Below are positions 54,945 through 64,000 of a stretch of 64,000 nucleotides of DNA, piece after piece. Each line of letters opens with the position of its first letter. The stretch's first letter is position 1. Where the stretch lies: NCBI GenBank assembly GCA_905116865.2, contig CAJHNH020002552.1, positions 21,001-85,000 of the forward strand, written 5' to 3'. Source of the DNA: Candidula unifasciata (lineage: Eukaryota > Mollusca > Gastropoda > Stylommatophora > Geomitridae). Below the pieces are notes generated by a model, which ran no database searches, was not told the DNA's origin, and worked only from the letters and a program-made list of their open reading frames with translations. The translations under genes and the position numbers were made by a program.

Positions 54945-55575
54945 GTTTGGCTGGAATATTTTTCTTCACAGCAGGCCTGAAAATCGCTCTTTCGCTATCC
55001 AGTTCTACAGCCATGTTTGCTTTCATAGACAATACATCTTCAATGTCTTGTTTCCACTTTCGTGCAGGTCTGCCTTTACATTCCATTGTCCGGAAAGTGT
55101 ACCCGTCATTACCGCTCTATAGGCCATCATAACCTTTAACGTGTCCATAATACTTCAGCTTTTGGAACAGGATGCCGTTTATGAGCCACTTCTCCTTGAA
55201 GATCTGATTATGTCTGAACAGCGCATAACATCCTTTGAATACAAATGTTATAGACGGGTTCTAAGAATATCGTCGGTAAATTACCGAACAAATGCATACT
55301 TACTTCAAGAACTGAAAGACGATAAAACACAGAAGAGTGAAATATTCTGCTCACTTGAAACGTCTCGAAAGTTTAGAGAGAACAATAATGGAGGGATGTA
55401 TGCTTGGGAAGAGAGGAAGAGGAAGGCCAAAGAGAAGATGGGTGCAGGATGTGGCGAATGATCTCCATATGGGTATTACGGACGCCGGGCATCTTGCTTG
55501 TGATCGAGAAGTTTTCTGGAAGGTTGTTATGGGAGCAAGATTCTGCAAAGGACATGTTACTGACTGACTGACTGA
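54945..55575. mobile_element. LINE T1 tails in inverted orientation
   Basis: 54945-55190 is T1 on the minus strand. 55190-55560 is T1 on the plus strand: LLQELKDDKTQKS, LKRLESLERTIMEGCMLGKR, GRGRPKRRWVQDVANDLHMG, WKVVMGARFCKGHVTD. It ends in (TGAC)n at 55558-55590 instead of GAT. Confidence 0.82.
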
Positions 55576-56156
55576 TTGACTGACTGATCAGATTTTGTAG
55601 CATGTTTGTGTGTTTCTTCTTCTTGGTTCACAGTATTCTAAGAAATGTTCTATAGCATTACCTGTACAGTTCGAAAGCTCCGATTGTGAACCTACTTACT
55701 TTATTTTTACCAAATCATCAGTATTTTTGACATCTGCACGCAGGGATTTGAATCTATCCTGGCTTGAATGATAAATACGCTATCTAAATTGATCCAGCAA
55801 TTCACCGGGAGAAGCCGACACGGGTCTCAGGGGGACTTAATCAATAGATCAATAAAACAGTTTCCTGTGGCGCAGAATTGAAGGCGATAAGGGCGCTAGT
55901 GTAGTTTTAAATGATGTGGATACTGAGTCGGATAATTTTACCAGTCTGGGATTCGTTCAGTTTGTGTCTGTTTCTCTTGTTCTAACAATCAAAAGAGGTT
56001 GTAAGCAGTTTTTTTTAAATAGTTTAAAATATTTGTTTTGTTGCAGCTTAACAAGGTAAAGTGTTAAATCTCTTGAAGTTGTTACATAACTATAATAAAC
56101 CAGTTCGCTTCTCTTATATAAGGTTTATCAAGTAACACAAAGTGCTCTTATATAAG

Positions 56157-56445
56157 GTGTGCGGCGTCCGTGGCTTAGGCGTTACGAGTCTGACTCGTAA
56201 TTCAGACATACCGCGATCGAAAACCACTGCTGGCTGAGTGGATTTTTATCATGGTATGGGGAGTCTCAGATCGACCAAGCCTAAAATGGGTCCCAGAATG
56301 GCTGTCCTAGGGAAGTAAAGACGACCGGTTTAACGCTGACCACATTACCCACATAGTGCTGATTGGTTTGTAAAAATATGGGATGCTCTTCCCATATGTC
56401 CGATGCGCCTAAGGCGTGAAAAGAGATCTTTGTTTTACTTTATAC
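56157..56445 (+). mobile_element. SINE B copy B4, full length
   Basis: gtgcggcgtccgtggcttag, cgttacgagtctgactcgta, ccgcgatcgaaaaccactgc, tcgaccaagcctaaaatggg, gctgaccacattacccacat, gcgcctaaggcgtgaaaaga. Clearest example of the B order. Confidence 0.9.
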
Positions 56446-56790
56446 AGAATGCTTAAATTACCGTGGACAGCGAAACAGAGCAGCCAAGAGGTTTTGAAAT
56501 AGGCGGGAGCCCGAAGACAACTTGCTGCATATATCAGAAGGAGACAGTCATAATTTTTAGGCCATGTTATGAGAAGAGGGAAAATGGAACATGTTGTGAC
56601 CACTGGAAAGATCTGTGGAAGTAGGGATAGAGGAAGACAACGAGAGAAGAATCTTGACAGTTTTATTGAATGGCATGGAGGTGTGTCGGCACACGAACTG
56701 ATAAATGCATCAAGAGATCGCAGATTGTAGAGAGGCATGATCGCCCACGTCACTCGACAAGGCACCTGATGATGATACAGGGTGTACTTG
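56446..56790 (+). mobile_element. LINE tail, type T2
   Basis: EAGARRQLAAYIRRRQS, RGKMEHVVTTGKICGSRDRG, EWHGGVSAHELINASRDR, RQGT then gatgatac. It starts immediately after SINE B4. 56791-57235 is AT-rich with nothing named. Confidence 0.82.
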
Positions 56791-57238
56791 TAATGACTAT
56801 TTTCTGAAAATATTACCGTTTCTATTTCTGTAATCACATACTATGGGGTAAATACAAAATATGCTGCTATAGTGTGATAATTTGGATACTGTTTACACAT
56901 TATTGCGCTATTCACAATCGATCCTACTCGTTACATTGGTAACGAGTATCAAAAAATAATTAAAATAATAGTTAAACAACCACGTTCGAATATCTGCTAT
57001 CATTAAGTAACACATGATCAACCAAAAACAAACTTTCTTCAATAGTTAACACCATTATAGCTGAAATCAATTACTAAAACACTGGTATATAGCAATGACA
57101 ATCTAAACTAACGGTTACATGGCGCTTGAAACATGATATAATTCACATATTATTTACGGTGCGCAGATAATTGATTTCAAAAAGTCTAGTCATTAAACAT
57201 ACATCCTATATTATTAATCACTTTGGATTATTATCGGT

Positions 57239-57530
57239 GGGAGTCGGTGGGAGTCGCCGTGGCGTAGGCGGCTAAAAGCCCGCCTGGGGATCTGAAGGTT
57301 GTGGGTTCGCGTCCTGATGGATGCGGACGTTTATTTCAAAAATTACCTTGACTCCTAGGTCGACCCAGCCTTGAGTGGGTACCAGGTGCATTCCTAGGAA
57401 GTAAAGGCAGCCGGTGTGGTGCTAACCACATCACCCACCAAGTTCCGATGGGTCTATACAATCAAGGTTTAGCCCTATATTCCCATTACGCCTTAAGGCG
57501 CGGAGAAGGAACCTTTACTTTACTTCATTT
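57239..57530 (+). mobile_element. SINE A copy A16, full length
   Basis: gggagtcgccgtggcgtagg, tgtgggttcgcgtcctgatg, ccttgactcctaggtcgacc, agccctatattcccattacg, ctttactttacttc. The first 11 bases (cggtgggagtc) are duplicated just upstream. Confidence 0.92.
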
Positions 57531-57589
57531 TCTCTAATACATGGTTTTGTACAACTGAAGGTATTTATTGCTCTTAATTAGGTCAAGAT

Positions 57590-57825
57590 TGGCGTCTTTG
57601 GTTTTGGCGTAGCAAATGCTCTTCGTAATATTGAGGTACCGGGTTCGGTATCAGCTGTGGGCGATTGGACAGCAGACTGTCTTGCGTCGCTTTCATCAAT
57701 GGTATCTAGAGCTGACCGTTAAGTAGCAATAGCAAAATATTGAGCGTAAAATTACCAAGTGAAATCACAGACAGAATGCTTTGGGCTGCTTCTGCCACAT
57801 CTTGTAAAGCAGCCTGTATGGAGCT
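57590..57825 (+). mobile_element. SINE C copy C11
   Basis: ggcgtctttggttttggcgt, cgggttcggtatcagctgtg, gcagcagactgtcttgcgtc, ctgccacatcttgtaaagc. Confidence 0.78.
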
Positions 57826-58019
57826 CGTTGTCTTATCTGTAAAACCATCAGCAGAGAAAATGACATGACAAAGAAGATAATATTTAAAAAAAAAAAACGG
57901 TAAAAATAAAAGACAATTGTGACGCGTTTCGTGCATGTGAAATATAATGCTAGAGTATATTTTATTGACCAATCGACACTCGATGGGGATATGGTTTACT
58001 TCTTCTTTTTCTTCTTTTT

Positions 58020-58205
58020 TTTCCCCTTTGCTTGAAATAGATTATCTAATTCTGCAATGTTTTCTCTAGTCTGAACTTCACTGTCATCTGTAATTCACTT
58101 AGCGGCCTGTAAAGTTCGAATTGGCAGTGTCTCTCTTGGCCAGAAGTTTTGCCTGGAAATTTTGTATTTGGGACAATTATGGAGGATGTGATCTGTTGGT
58201 GTCAC
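58020..58205 (-). mobile_element. LINE C-terminus, zinc-motif end
   Basis: Minus strand: TDHILHNCPKYKISRQNFWP, RETLPIRTL, ENIAELDNLFQAKG. The H...C spacing follows the CxC...HxLxxC pattern at the end of some LINE polyproteins. Confidence 0.7.
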
Positions 58206-58435
58206 CTTTACTTCCCAGGCATTTAATTGGTACCAATTTCAAGTTGCGTGACCCAGGACATCACGTCGGCCGTCTTTACTTCCCAGGACTGTAGCTGGTA
58301 CCCATGTAAGGACGGGCTGACCGTTGGGCCATAGTCGTTTCTGAAAAAATGTCTGGCTCTGCCTATCCGGATTTGAACCCACGACCTTCGGATCTACAGA
58401 CGAGCGCCTAGCCGCTATACCACGCCGGCTCCTAC
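58206..58435 (-). mobile_element. SINE A copy A17
   Basis: Inverse A order, with a repeated cctttacttcccagg at 58204 and 58272 suggesting two overlapping insertions; the head ends ctagccgctataccacgccg. Confidence 0.85.
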
Positions 58436-58533
58436 ATAGCAGATAACTGATCATGAATTGATTAGTAGTTTTGAGAAACAGTGGTCTTTAACTATCTTTT
58501 ACTACTTTAGCCTTCTTAGCAATTTTGCTGTTG

Positions 58534-58543
58534 TGTGTGTGTG

Positions 58544-58588
<45 letters not shown>
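58534..58588. repeat. GT microsatellite
   Basis: About 27 GT units with one gc interruption. Confidence 0.97.
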
Positions 58589-58680
58589 AGTTATAGTAAA
58601 AAATAACACAAAAAACATCAAATATCACTATAACTACTTTAACCATAATACTGTAACTTTTCCAACCACATTAAGTTATG

Positions 58681-58918
58681 TAAGTAAGTAAAAAGGAAAA
58701 GACCGTTTTCCACGCCTTTAGGCGTATAGGGCATATAGGGCTAGACCTACATTTTTATAGACCGATCGGCACAAGATGGGTGATGTGGTGACTGTACCTG
58801 GTACCCACTAAAGGCTGGGTCGACCTGAGAGCCAAGGTCATGTTTGAAAAAAGTCCGGCTCCGCCAGGGCGCGAACCCACGACGCGGCGAGGGTATAGCC
58901 GCTCGGCCACTGCGACGC
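58681..58918 (-). mobile_element. SINE A copy A18, young, exact 15-bp TSD
   Basis: Inverse A order from taagtaagtaaaaaggaaaa to gctcggccactgcgacgc. Exact direct repeats ccacattaagttatg at 58666-58680 and 58919-58933. Confidence 0.95.
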
Positions 58919-59584
58919 CCACATTAAGTTATGACTGTATCTTATTTAACCATAACACTGACTTTAACTCCTCAAGCACTCTATCATTGTTAAGAGCTAG
59001 CGAGAAGAGAAAAAAAAAGGGGGGGGGGAGGGACACGAAAGGAGGCGATGAAAGAAATGTGGTTAGGACAATAAGTAATTCCTTGCTGGACTGCAAAATG
59101 CGGAAAAGTAAAGAAAAGGCAAGAGTTCTTTCAAGGAACCATGGAATGTTACTCACGGCTCAGGCGATGAATATGCGAATAGTGAATTACACAACCACAG
59201 ATACAACATATAACTGCCCAGTGCACGAAATACAAGCCATATTCTGAACCTAACAAATGGAATATAATCATCACATTCAACATCTGTTTTTTTCTATCTG
59301 AACACAAATTTAGCACGATTCGCAGATAATAAGAAATTAATAATCAACAACGTATTTAAACAGACTATGTGCTAATCACTTAAGCTAACAAAGATAACAG
59401 CTCGCCTAAAGCGACCTATAATCAGAATCTCCGCGTTAGGATGTTCAATTGGAATCTAGACCTACAACACAATCTAACTACTGAAAGTTTCACCGGAACA
59501 CGCAACCGGTGAGACAGTTTATCTCTATTGGCTCTGTCCACCGTACATACGTTGTGATGAGAACCCTATACAGTTCGGCAACTA

Positions 59585-60025
59585 TAGGTGGAAACAGACA
59601 TGCTCCGTGCAGAGTGGCAAGCATCGCTTCAGATGTCCTGGATAGTTAGCGTCCTTTTGATTTTTTCTCCAGGTCATGCTGATGTGTTGGAAAACAAGCA
59701 AGCATATAGATTGGCCTTTTCTGTACCACTTAGTGGTAAACTGATGTATTACAAGCGTGATGTTGTAAGCGTCAGTTGGGAGCGAGTGATTAGTGCGGAG
59801 GCACAAATAGATCATTACGGTCTTAGGAGAATTGTGCTGCGAGGAGTTACCAGGGGATTTGGCTGACGCTAAACACTCAAAGGAAAGGCGAGACGGATGT
59901 ACAATCAGAACGTTACTAGCACCATCGGAATTGGAGCTCTTTGCTTGCTGCTGAAGAAAAGAGACGGAGAGCTTATGGAAGTGTCCCGAGTGCTGCGATG
60001 CCGATTCCTAATGAAACGTTCAACC
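59585..60025 (+). mobile_element. LINE RNase H-type 3' region
   Basis: MLRAEWQASLQMSW, LLIFSPGHADVLENKQAYRL (SPGHAxVxxN, RNase H), LRRIVLRGVTRGFG, then noncoding tail. Stops and shifts present. 58934-59584 shows only a G run (59019-59029). Confidence 0.82.
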
Positions 60026-60149
60026 ATTGCATTATTTTGTTTCACAAGAATGTATATTCTTTGTGTTGTGCTATATTGTGAGCTTGAAGGATAGATCATA
60101 TAGTGAGTGTACAAGATCCTCACCGGGAAGTACAAATTGTTCGACGGGC

Positions 60150-60320
60150 CGGTTTTTGCCTGCGGGCCATAGTTTGTCCACCCGTACCATAAACAAAACC
60201 CGCAAGAGACATTGTTTAAGGATTGGCTGTTAGGAACCTTATGTTTATTTCAAAACCGAAACATCTCCCCCCCCCCCCCCCCCCCCCCCAATCCACCTTT
60301 TTCCTCCTTCTTTTCCCTTC
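60150..60320. repeat. GC-rich MITE scrap and poly-C
   Basis: gacgggccggtttttgcctg is hAT-MITE-like; C run of about 23 at 60267-60289. Confidence 0.6.
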
Positions 60321-60419
60321 CCTAAAAAACAAAATGCGTTTAGAAACTGAATTTTTCTAGAAGGGAAAAGGGAGACGTTCGAGAACTGAGTCTGCACTGT
60401 ATTAATGTTATTTCAAAAC

Positions 60420-60505
60420 GTAAAATTTGCATAGAAAAACCACAAAAACCAAAAAATGCTGTGGTTGGTTCTGCAAAGTCTTGTAAAAGATACCCAGCTA
60501 GCTAA
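60420..60505 (+). mobile_element. SINE C, 3' piece
   Basis: aatttgcatagaaaaaccac, gttggttctgcaaagtcttg, taaaagatacccagctagc. Confidence 0.7.
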
Positions 60506-60754
60506 CATTGTCCAGGACAGAATCAGTCACTCACTCGAAACCTGGCTCCATTGTTAACACTCAACGATTGTGGCCACTCAGTTGCCAGTGTATTGATTGC
60601 CTGTGTAGGATCTCTCTGCAGCATCCGGGGCCCTAATGTACGTGCCTATTAATTATGTACGGCCGTGTATGTCTGCTTGTATGTTTATGCGACTGTGTAA
60701 TTATTGCTTTCTGGCACTTGACTCCAGGTATACGACTTAAATCATATTGCCATG

Positions 60755-61595
60755 TGTTGTGTGCAATATATGGGTATATGAAAGGGAAGTTCATTATTGA
60801 ACGTAAACACTTGGTGCAGTGCAGGACACATTGAACGCAATGTGAAGAGAGAGAAAAACGGTTGGCTCCAAGTCCCCGGAGAGGAAGGATGCGGTGATGT
60901 AGGTTCTAGTCTGGGTGTTGCCAGACTAGTCCTGCACACCCGCATGTTACGCTGGCGTTAGGCATACAGGCTATCGGCGAGAGATGCCGCAGAGGCCGGG
61001 CCAGCGTGACAGAAGCTCGTGTGGTGAGATGGGAGATCTCAAGTACGTGTCAGGCCGCGGCCTGTATGATCTTTCTAGTGACAGTGTACCCAAGGGATGG
61101 GTGTCATAGAGACAGACACGTACTCACGAGCAGTGGGTTTGCACGAGCAGGTAATGTTTGCTGGTTGTTAACCACGGAACAGGGTGGCAGTAGAAGTAGC
61201 CCAGAGCGTACGGAGTGTGTGTTGCCTTGCCAGTAGGAATGATTGTGGCAGTATAGAAATTCATGTGGATTCATTGTTTTGGTTTTGAAATACATTAATT
61301 ATATTTTGACGTTCAACATGTATCCAGCGTCCTTTATTGCTGTTGGGTGGGAGTGGTGACTTTGATCTGTAACACTATTAAGCATACCTGGATACTTGGC
61401 AAGTGTGCGGTGTAGCAAGCGAGCATTTCGCCCGCGTCAATGGGTGCCAAGCCTTTAAAGAATGAGGGACCTCTGGTCACAAGTGTGATACGACATTTTG
61501 TCATATTGGTTTTGCTCAAGTTTTACACGAAGCACATTCCAGTTGTGGATCAATAATGAACTTCCCTTTCATATACCCATATATTGCACACAACA
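60755..61595. mobile_element. 841-bp unit bounded by 46-bp perfect inverted repeats
   Basis: The left arm 60755-60800 (tgttgtgtgcaatatatggg ... cattattga) is the exact reverse complement of 61550-61595. Similarity extends outward (gccatg) with one indel. No reading frame inside is convincing and no target duplication is clear. Probably a non-autonomous DNA transposon; a secondary inversion is possible. Confidence 0.7.
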
Positions 61596-61705
61596 CCATG
61601 GCAGTCAAATGAAGTACAATTAGGGACACCGACAATTTAGAGATTTTTCTAAATGAAAGGGCGTTTTAAGTTAAAAAAAAACAATACGCGGTTCATTTCT
61701 CTAAT

Positions 61706-61935
61706 TTATTCGGGTGGGTTCCAGGGACCCTTTGACTAACTGGGAGTTTTCTTCGAAGTCGGAGTGCATCTGCCTAAAAGACAAGGAACCAACAGTATGC
61801 TTACAAATAAGCCAGATCTTTAAACCGGACATGCATGCAACACTCAGTTTCTGGAACAAGTCTAAAGTCCAGAGGTGGATGAACGACCAACATTTGTCAT
61901 TGGAGTTTACAGCCGCTTAACGCGAAAAATAATAA
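61706..61935 (+). mobile_element. Interspersed repeat G, copy G9
   Basis: gggtgggttccagggaccct, tcggagtgcatctgcctaaa, tcagtttctggaacaagtct, gagtttacagccgcttaacg. It ends ~75 bp before the TRAF4 exon acceptor. Confidence 0.85.
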
Positions 61936-62010
61936 AGACATGTGGTCGAGCTTGGTAATCTTTCCCCCAACAAGTTAAATGTTAACAAGAACAATTCTAA
62001 TTTCTTACAG

Positions 62011-62182
62011 GAAGACAAAGGCGCCCATTGGAGCCCGGCATGCCTGGCTACAGTGTGACGTTTGTAGAGAAGCTGCGACGATGTTGCTACTGCCCTCTGT
62101 GTCGCCTGCCCATGCGTGACCCCGTGCTGGTCAGGCCGTGTGGTCATCGCTTTTGTGACGTTTGTCTGCAGGAGTTTTTGAG
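62011..62182 (+). CDS. TRAF4: TRAF4-like protein, first coding exon (partial gene)
   Basis: TNF-receptor-associated factor adaptor and RING-type E3 family; cytoplasmic. Acceptor tttcttacag at 62001-62010, ATG at 62040 (context ggcATGc, G at -3), donor gtatgt at 62183. The exon encodes MPGYSVTFVEKLRR, then RING: CPLCRLPMRDPVLV (Cys18, Cys21), PCGHRFCDVCLQEFL (Cys34, His36, Cys39, Cys42). The MPGx...F.EK start and PMRDPV...CGHRFCD.CLQEFL closely resemble vertebrate TRAF4, better than TRAF2/3/6 as I recall them. The last RING Cys pair, zinc fingers and MATH domain must lie in exons beyond the window. The 29 nt before ATG are open, so a spliced upstream exon exists, either 5'UTR or a short extension. 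Outward from Chk2. Confidence 0.88.
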
Positions 62183-62199
62183 GTATGTACCAACTGTCA

Positions 62200-62460
62200 G
62201 TTGCTGTTCAAAACGCTTCGTACCACCGGGATGTCTGTTTAGATCCTAGCTGCGGGCGATTCGGCAGCAGTGTATCTTGTGTTGGTTTCTATTGTGGTAT
62301 TGAGAGCTGACCATACAGTAAGCAATAGTAGAATATGGGTATTTGCGAATTCTTTTACATGACGTTGCAGAACCCCCAACAGCCCCTGGCTGTTGTGTGG
62401 TTTTTATAGGCAAATTTACGTCCAGTAGTTTGCCATTTCCCTCTGGAAGGTCGGCTTTCT
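62200..62460. mobile_element. Two SINE C pieces, converging
   Basis: 62210-62335 plus strand (cgcttcgtaccaccgggatg, gattcggcagcagtgtatct); 62345-62460 minus strand (cttttacatgacgttgcaga, acgtccagtagtttgccatt). In the TRAF4 intron. Confidence 0.75.
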
Positions 62461-62504
62461 CGATAATAGCAGAATACTGAAGGTAACATTTCATAGTGAA
62501 GTCT

Positions 62505-62700
62505 GTTGAATTAGGAATCGATATCATAGCAATCGGGACACTCCCCCATCTTCAGCAGCAAGCGAAGAGTTCCAGTTCCAATGGTACCAGTAACTTACTG
62601 ATTGTACATCCGTCTCGCTTTTCCCTTGAGCGTTGAGCGTCGACTAGATCCCCTGGTAACTCCCCGAAGCGTCATTCTCCTCAGACCGTAATGAAGACCG
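62505..62700 (-). mobile_element. LINE RNase H-type 3' end
   Basis: attaggaatcgatatcatag, cccatcttcagcagcaagcg, ctcctcagaccgtaat: the inverse of the 3' end at 43150-43310 and 59830-60020. Confidence 0.75.
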
Positions 62701-62769
62701 AGTGAAATCTGAAACCACCAAAGAAATGCTGGAGTTGTTTCTGCAACGTGCATAAAATGAGCATTAGGA

Positions 62770-62870
62770 AAATGTCATGGAAAGTGGAAGCGGCCGGTAT
62801 GATGTTGACCAAACCATCACCGAATGCTGATTGGTCTAAATTAAATGGGTGTAGCACCATATGTCAGACG
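62770..62870 (+). mobile_element. SINE A fragment
   Basis: gtggaagcggccggtatgat, gctgattggtctaaattaaa, then degraded. Confidence 0.65.
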
Positions 62871-64000
62871 CTAAGGTCGTCATCATGCTAGGAAGTTAGT
62901 GCAGATATCAGATACCTCAGCCGTAGATACCGTGATCAGTGCACTAATAGATCAGGATTGCTGTTCGTCTATCACGAGTGATGAAAACCACTTTTCATCC
63001 AAAGTAGCAATGATCAGTGATTATGAGTACGATGGTGGCTGATTAGTCCAATATTAGCCTGGGAAGTTCTTAAGCAGTGCGGACAACTGGTGGAAGCCGC
63101 AGTAAGTGTGGGATTAGCGAAACGGTTCTTTCTAGTCTGCTTCCGTTTCTCTGCCTGTGCAACCTCTGCTGCCTGACAGGCTTATACCACATGTCTGAGG
63201 GATGTATGTTATCCAGAACGGTCTTGTACAGCAGCCTTCAACGTCGTCTCTGTGTTGATGCCAACAGAATTGAGAGCAGTTTAAAGAGTGACATTATAGC
63301 CCTTTTTTTTCTGACCTTCCTTTAACCTCTTCACTTGCCATAAAATAAACTCTTTGGGAGGCGATAGTTGGCATGTGATAACTGGATGACAGTGACTTGT
63401 GCAAGGACTTGGATTTAAGTGAGAAAGAGTTGCGCAACAGATCAGGATTATCACCCAGCAGACATCATTAGTACAGATGGGTTTGTGAAGCGCGAGTCAA
63501 AGTCATCATGGGCACACATAGAACAAAGGATGCGGACAACAGAAAACAGAATAGTAGCGCTTACCAGACAACTATGTCAAGCATGACCAGAAGGAAAACC
63601 GTTGCTGCCAGAGCATTGGAATCAGCAGCAGAACAAGCAGTCACACATGCAGTGATGGCATCGGGTTCCAAGTACATGCTTCAGAAAATTGCCACAGGTA
63701 GTACACGCTCTGAATGGGTAGGAAGCATTTGGAAAATCGCACCTAACCTTCCTCACCTGGATCTATACAGCTGCCGGTGTTAGAAGAGTGCCTTTGGGTG
63801 GCTGCTGTTTCGGAGGACTGAGCACACACGGGAATGCCCAATGTGGAGTGGCGTCGAATGTAATAACATAAAAAGCCCAATAAAGTTAGGGTTAAAGTGG
63901 CCACTGCTGTTTTTATGAATGTTATGTGGCGAGAAGCCGTAATCTTTTCTTCGGTGCGACTGTCGTACCACGGTCCAATACCTGTAGAGACCAGGGGGGG
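62871..64000. other. TRAF4 intron sequence, no exon recognised
   Basis: Two open frames (63077-63325 and 63508-63783, plus) show no domain, no start context and no splice-bounded homology to TRAF4. No repeats that I can name. Confidence 0.5.

Noticed and set aside
62028..62039. Start of TRAF4 at a TTG upstream of the ATG
   Set aside because: Nuclear animal genes rarely start at TTG; the ATG at 62040 gives the family-typical MPG start.
63508..63783. 91-codon frame on the plus strand
   Set aside because: No recognisable domain and no TRAF4 similarity; length is within chance for this composition.

Overview
This is animal nuclear DNA with spliced genes, intron-rich and very rich in repeats. 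I think it comes from a lophotrochozoan, most likely a marine gastropod. That is inference from the style of the repeats (tRNA-derived SINEs, hAT-type MITEs, 5'-truncated LINEs, long GAA and CTA arrays). The species cannot be named from the sequence. No bacterial feature, operon, CRISPR array or RNA gene was found.

Only two real protein-coding genes are supported, and both run off the window. On the minus strand (17112 down to 2878) lies the 5' part of a checkpoint kinase 2 (CHEK2/Chk2) gene. Ten exons can be placed by hand with splice sites and compatible phases. Together they give an uninterrupted 282-codon reading frame: a very short N-terminus, an FHA domain, then the kinase N-lobe through the HRDLK catalytic loop. 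The remaining kinase exons lie left of position 1. On the plus strand, the first coding exon of a TRAF4-like RING E3/adaptor gene is at 62011-62182, and the rest lies to the right of the window. The two genes point away from each other across about 45 kb in which no other gene is recognised.

The rest is repeat DNA. (1) Several tRNA-headed SINE families, here called A to F, in both orientations. Some copies have clean target-site duplications. Family B looks like a chimera of the family C tRNA head and the family A body. (2) A further interspersed element, G, whose copies end in GAA repeats. (3) Many dead LINE tails that keep only RNase H or C-terminal segments, and one RT fragment with a broken catalytic motif. 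(4) hAT-like non-autonomous DNA transposons with 8-bp target duplications, two of them nested in older elements. (5) Tandem arrays: poly-G of about 90 nt; GAA/TTC, CTA/TAC, CAGA, GT and GA arrays; and minisatellites of 21, 24, 39, 43 and about 54 bp. The block from 47.46 to 50.38 kb is almost purely tandem repeat.

The observations most worth a second look are: an identical second copy of a Chk2 FHA exon with intact splice signals placed upstream of exon 1; a GC-AG first intron in the same gene; a 43-bp minisatellite that grew inside the 3' end of a LINE and shows 688-bp higher-order periodicity; a hAT MITE that split a LINE and carries a LINE tail of its own; the chimeric SINE; and an 840-bp unit bounded by perfect 46-bp inverted repeats just upstream of the TRAF4 exon. 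I found no clear sign of a wholly new gene system.
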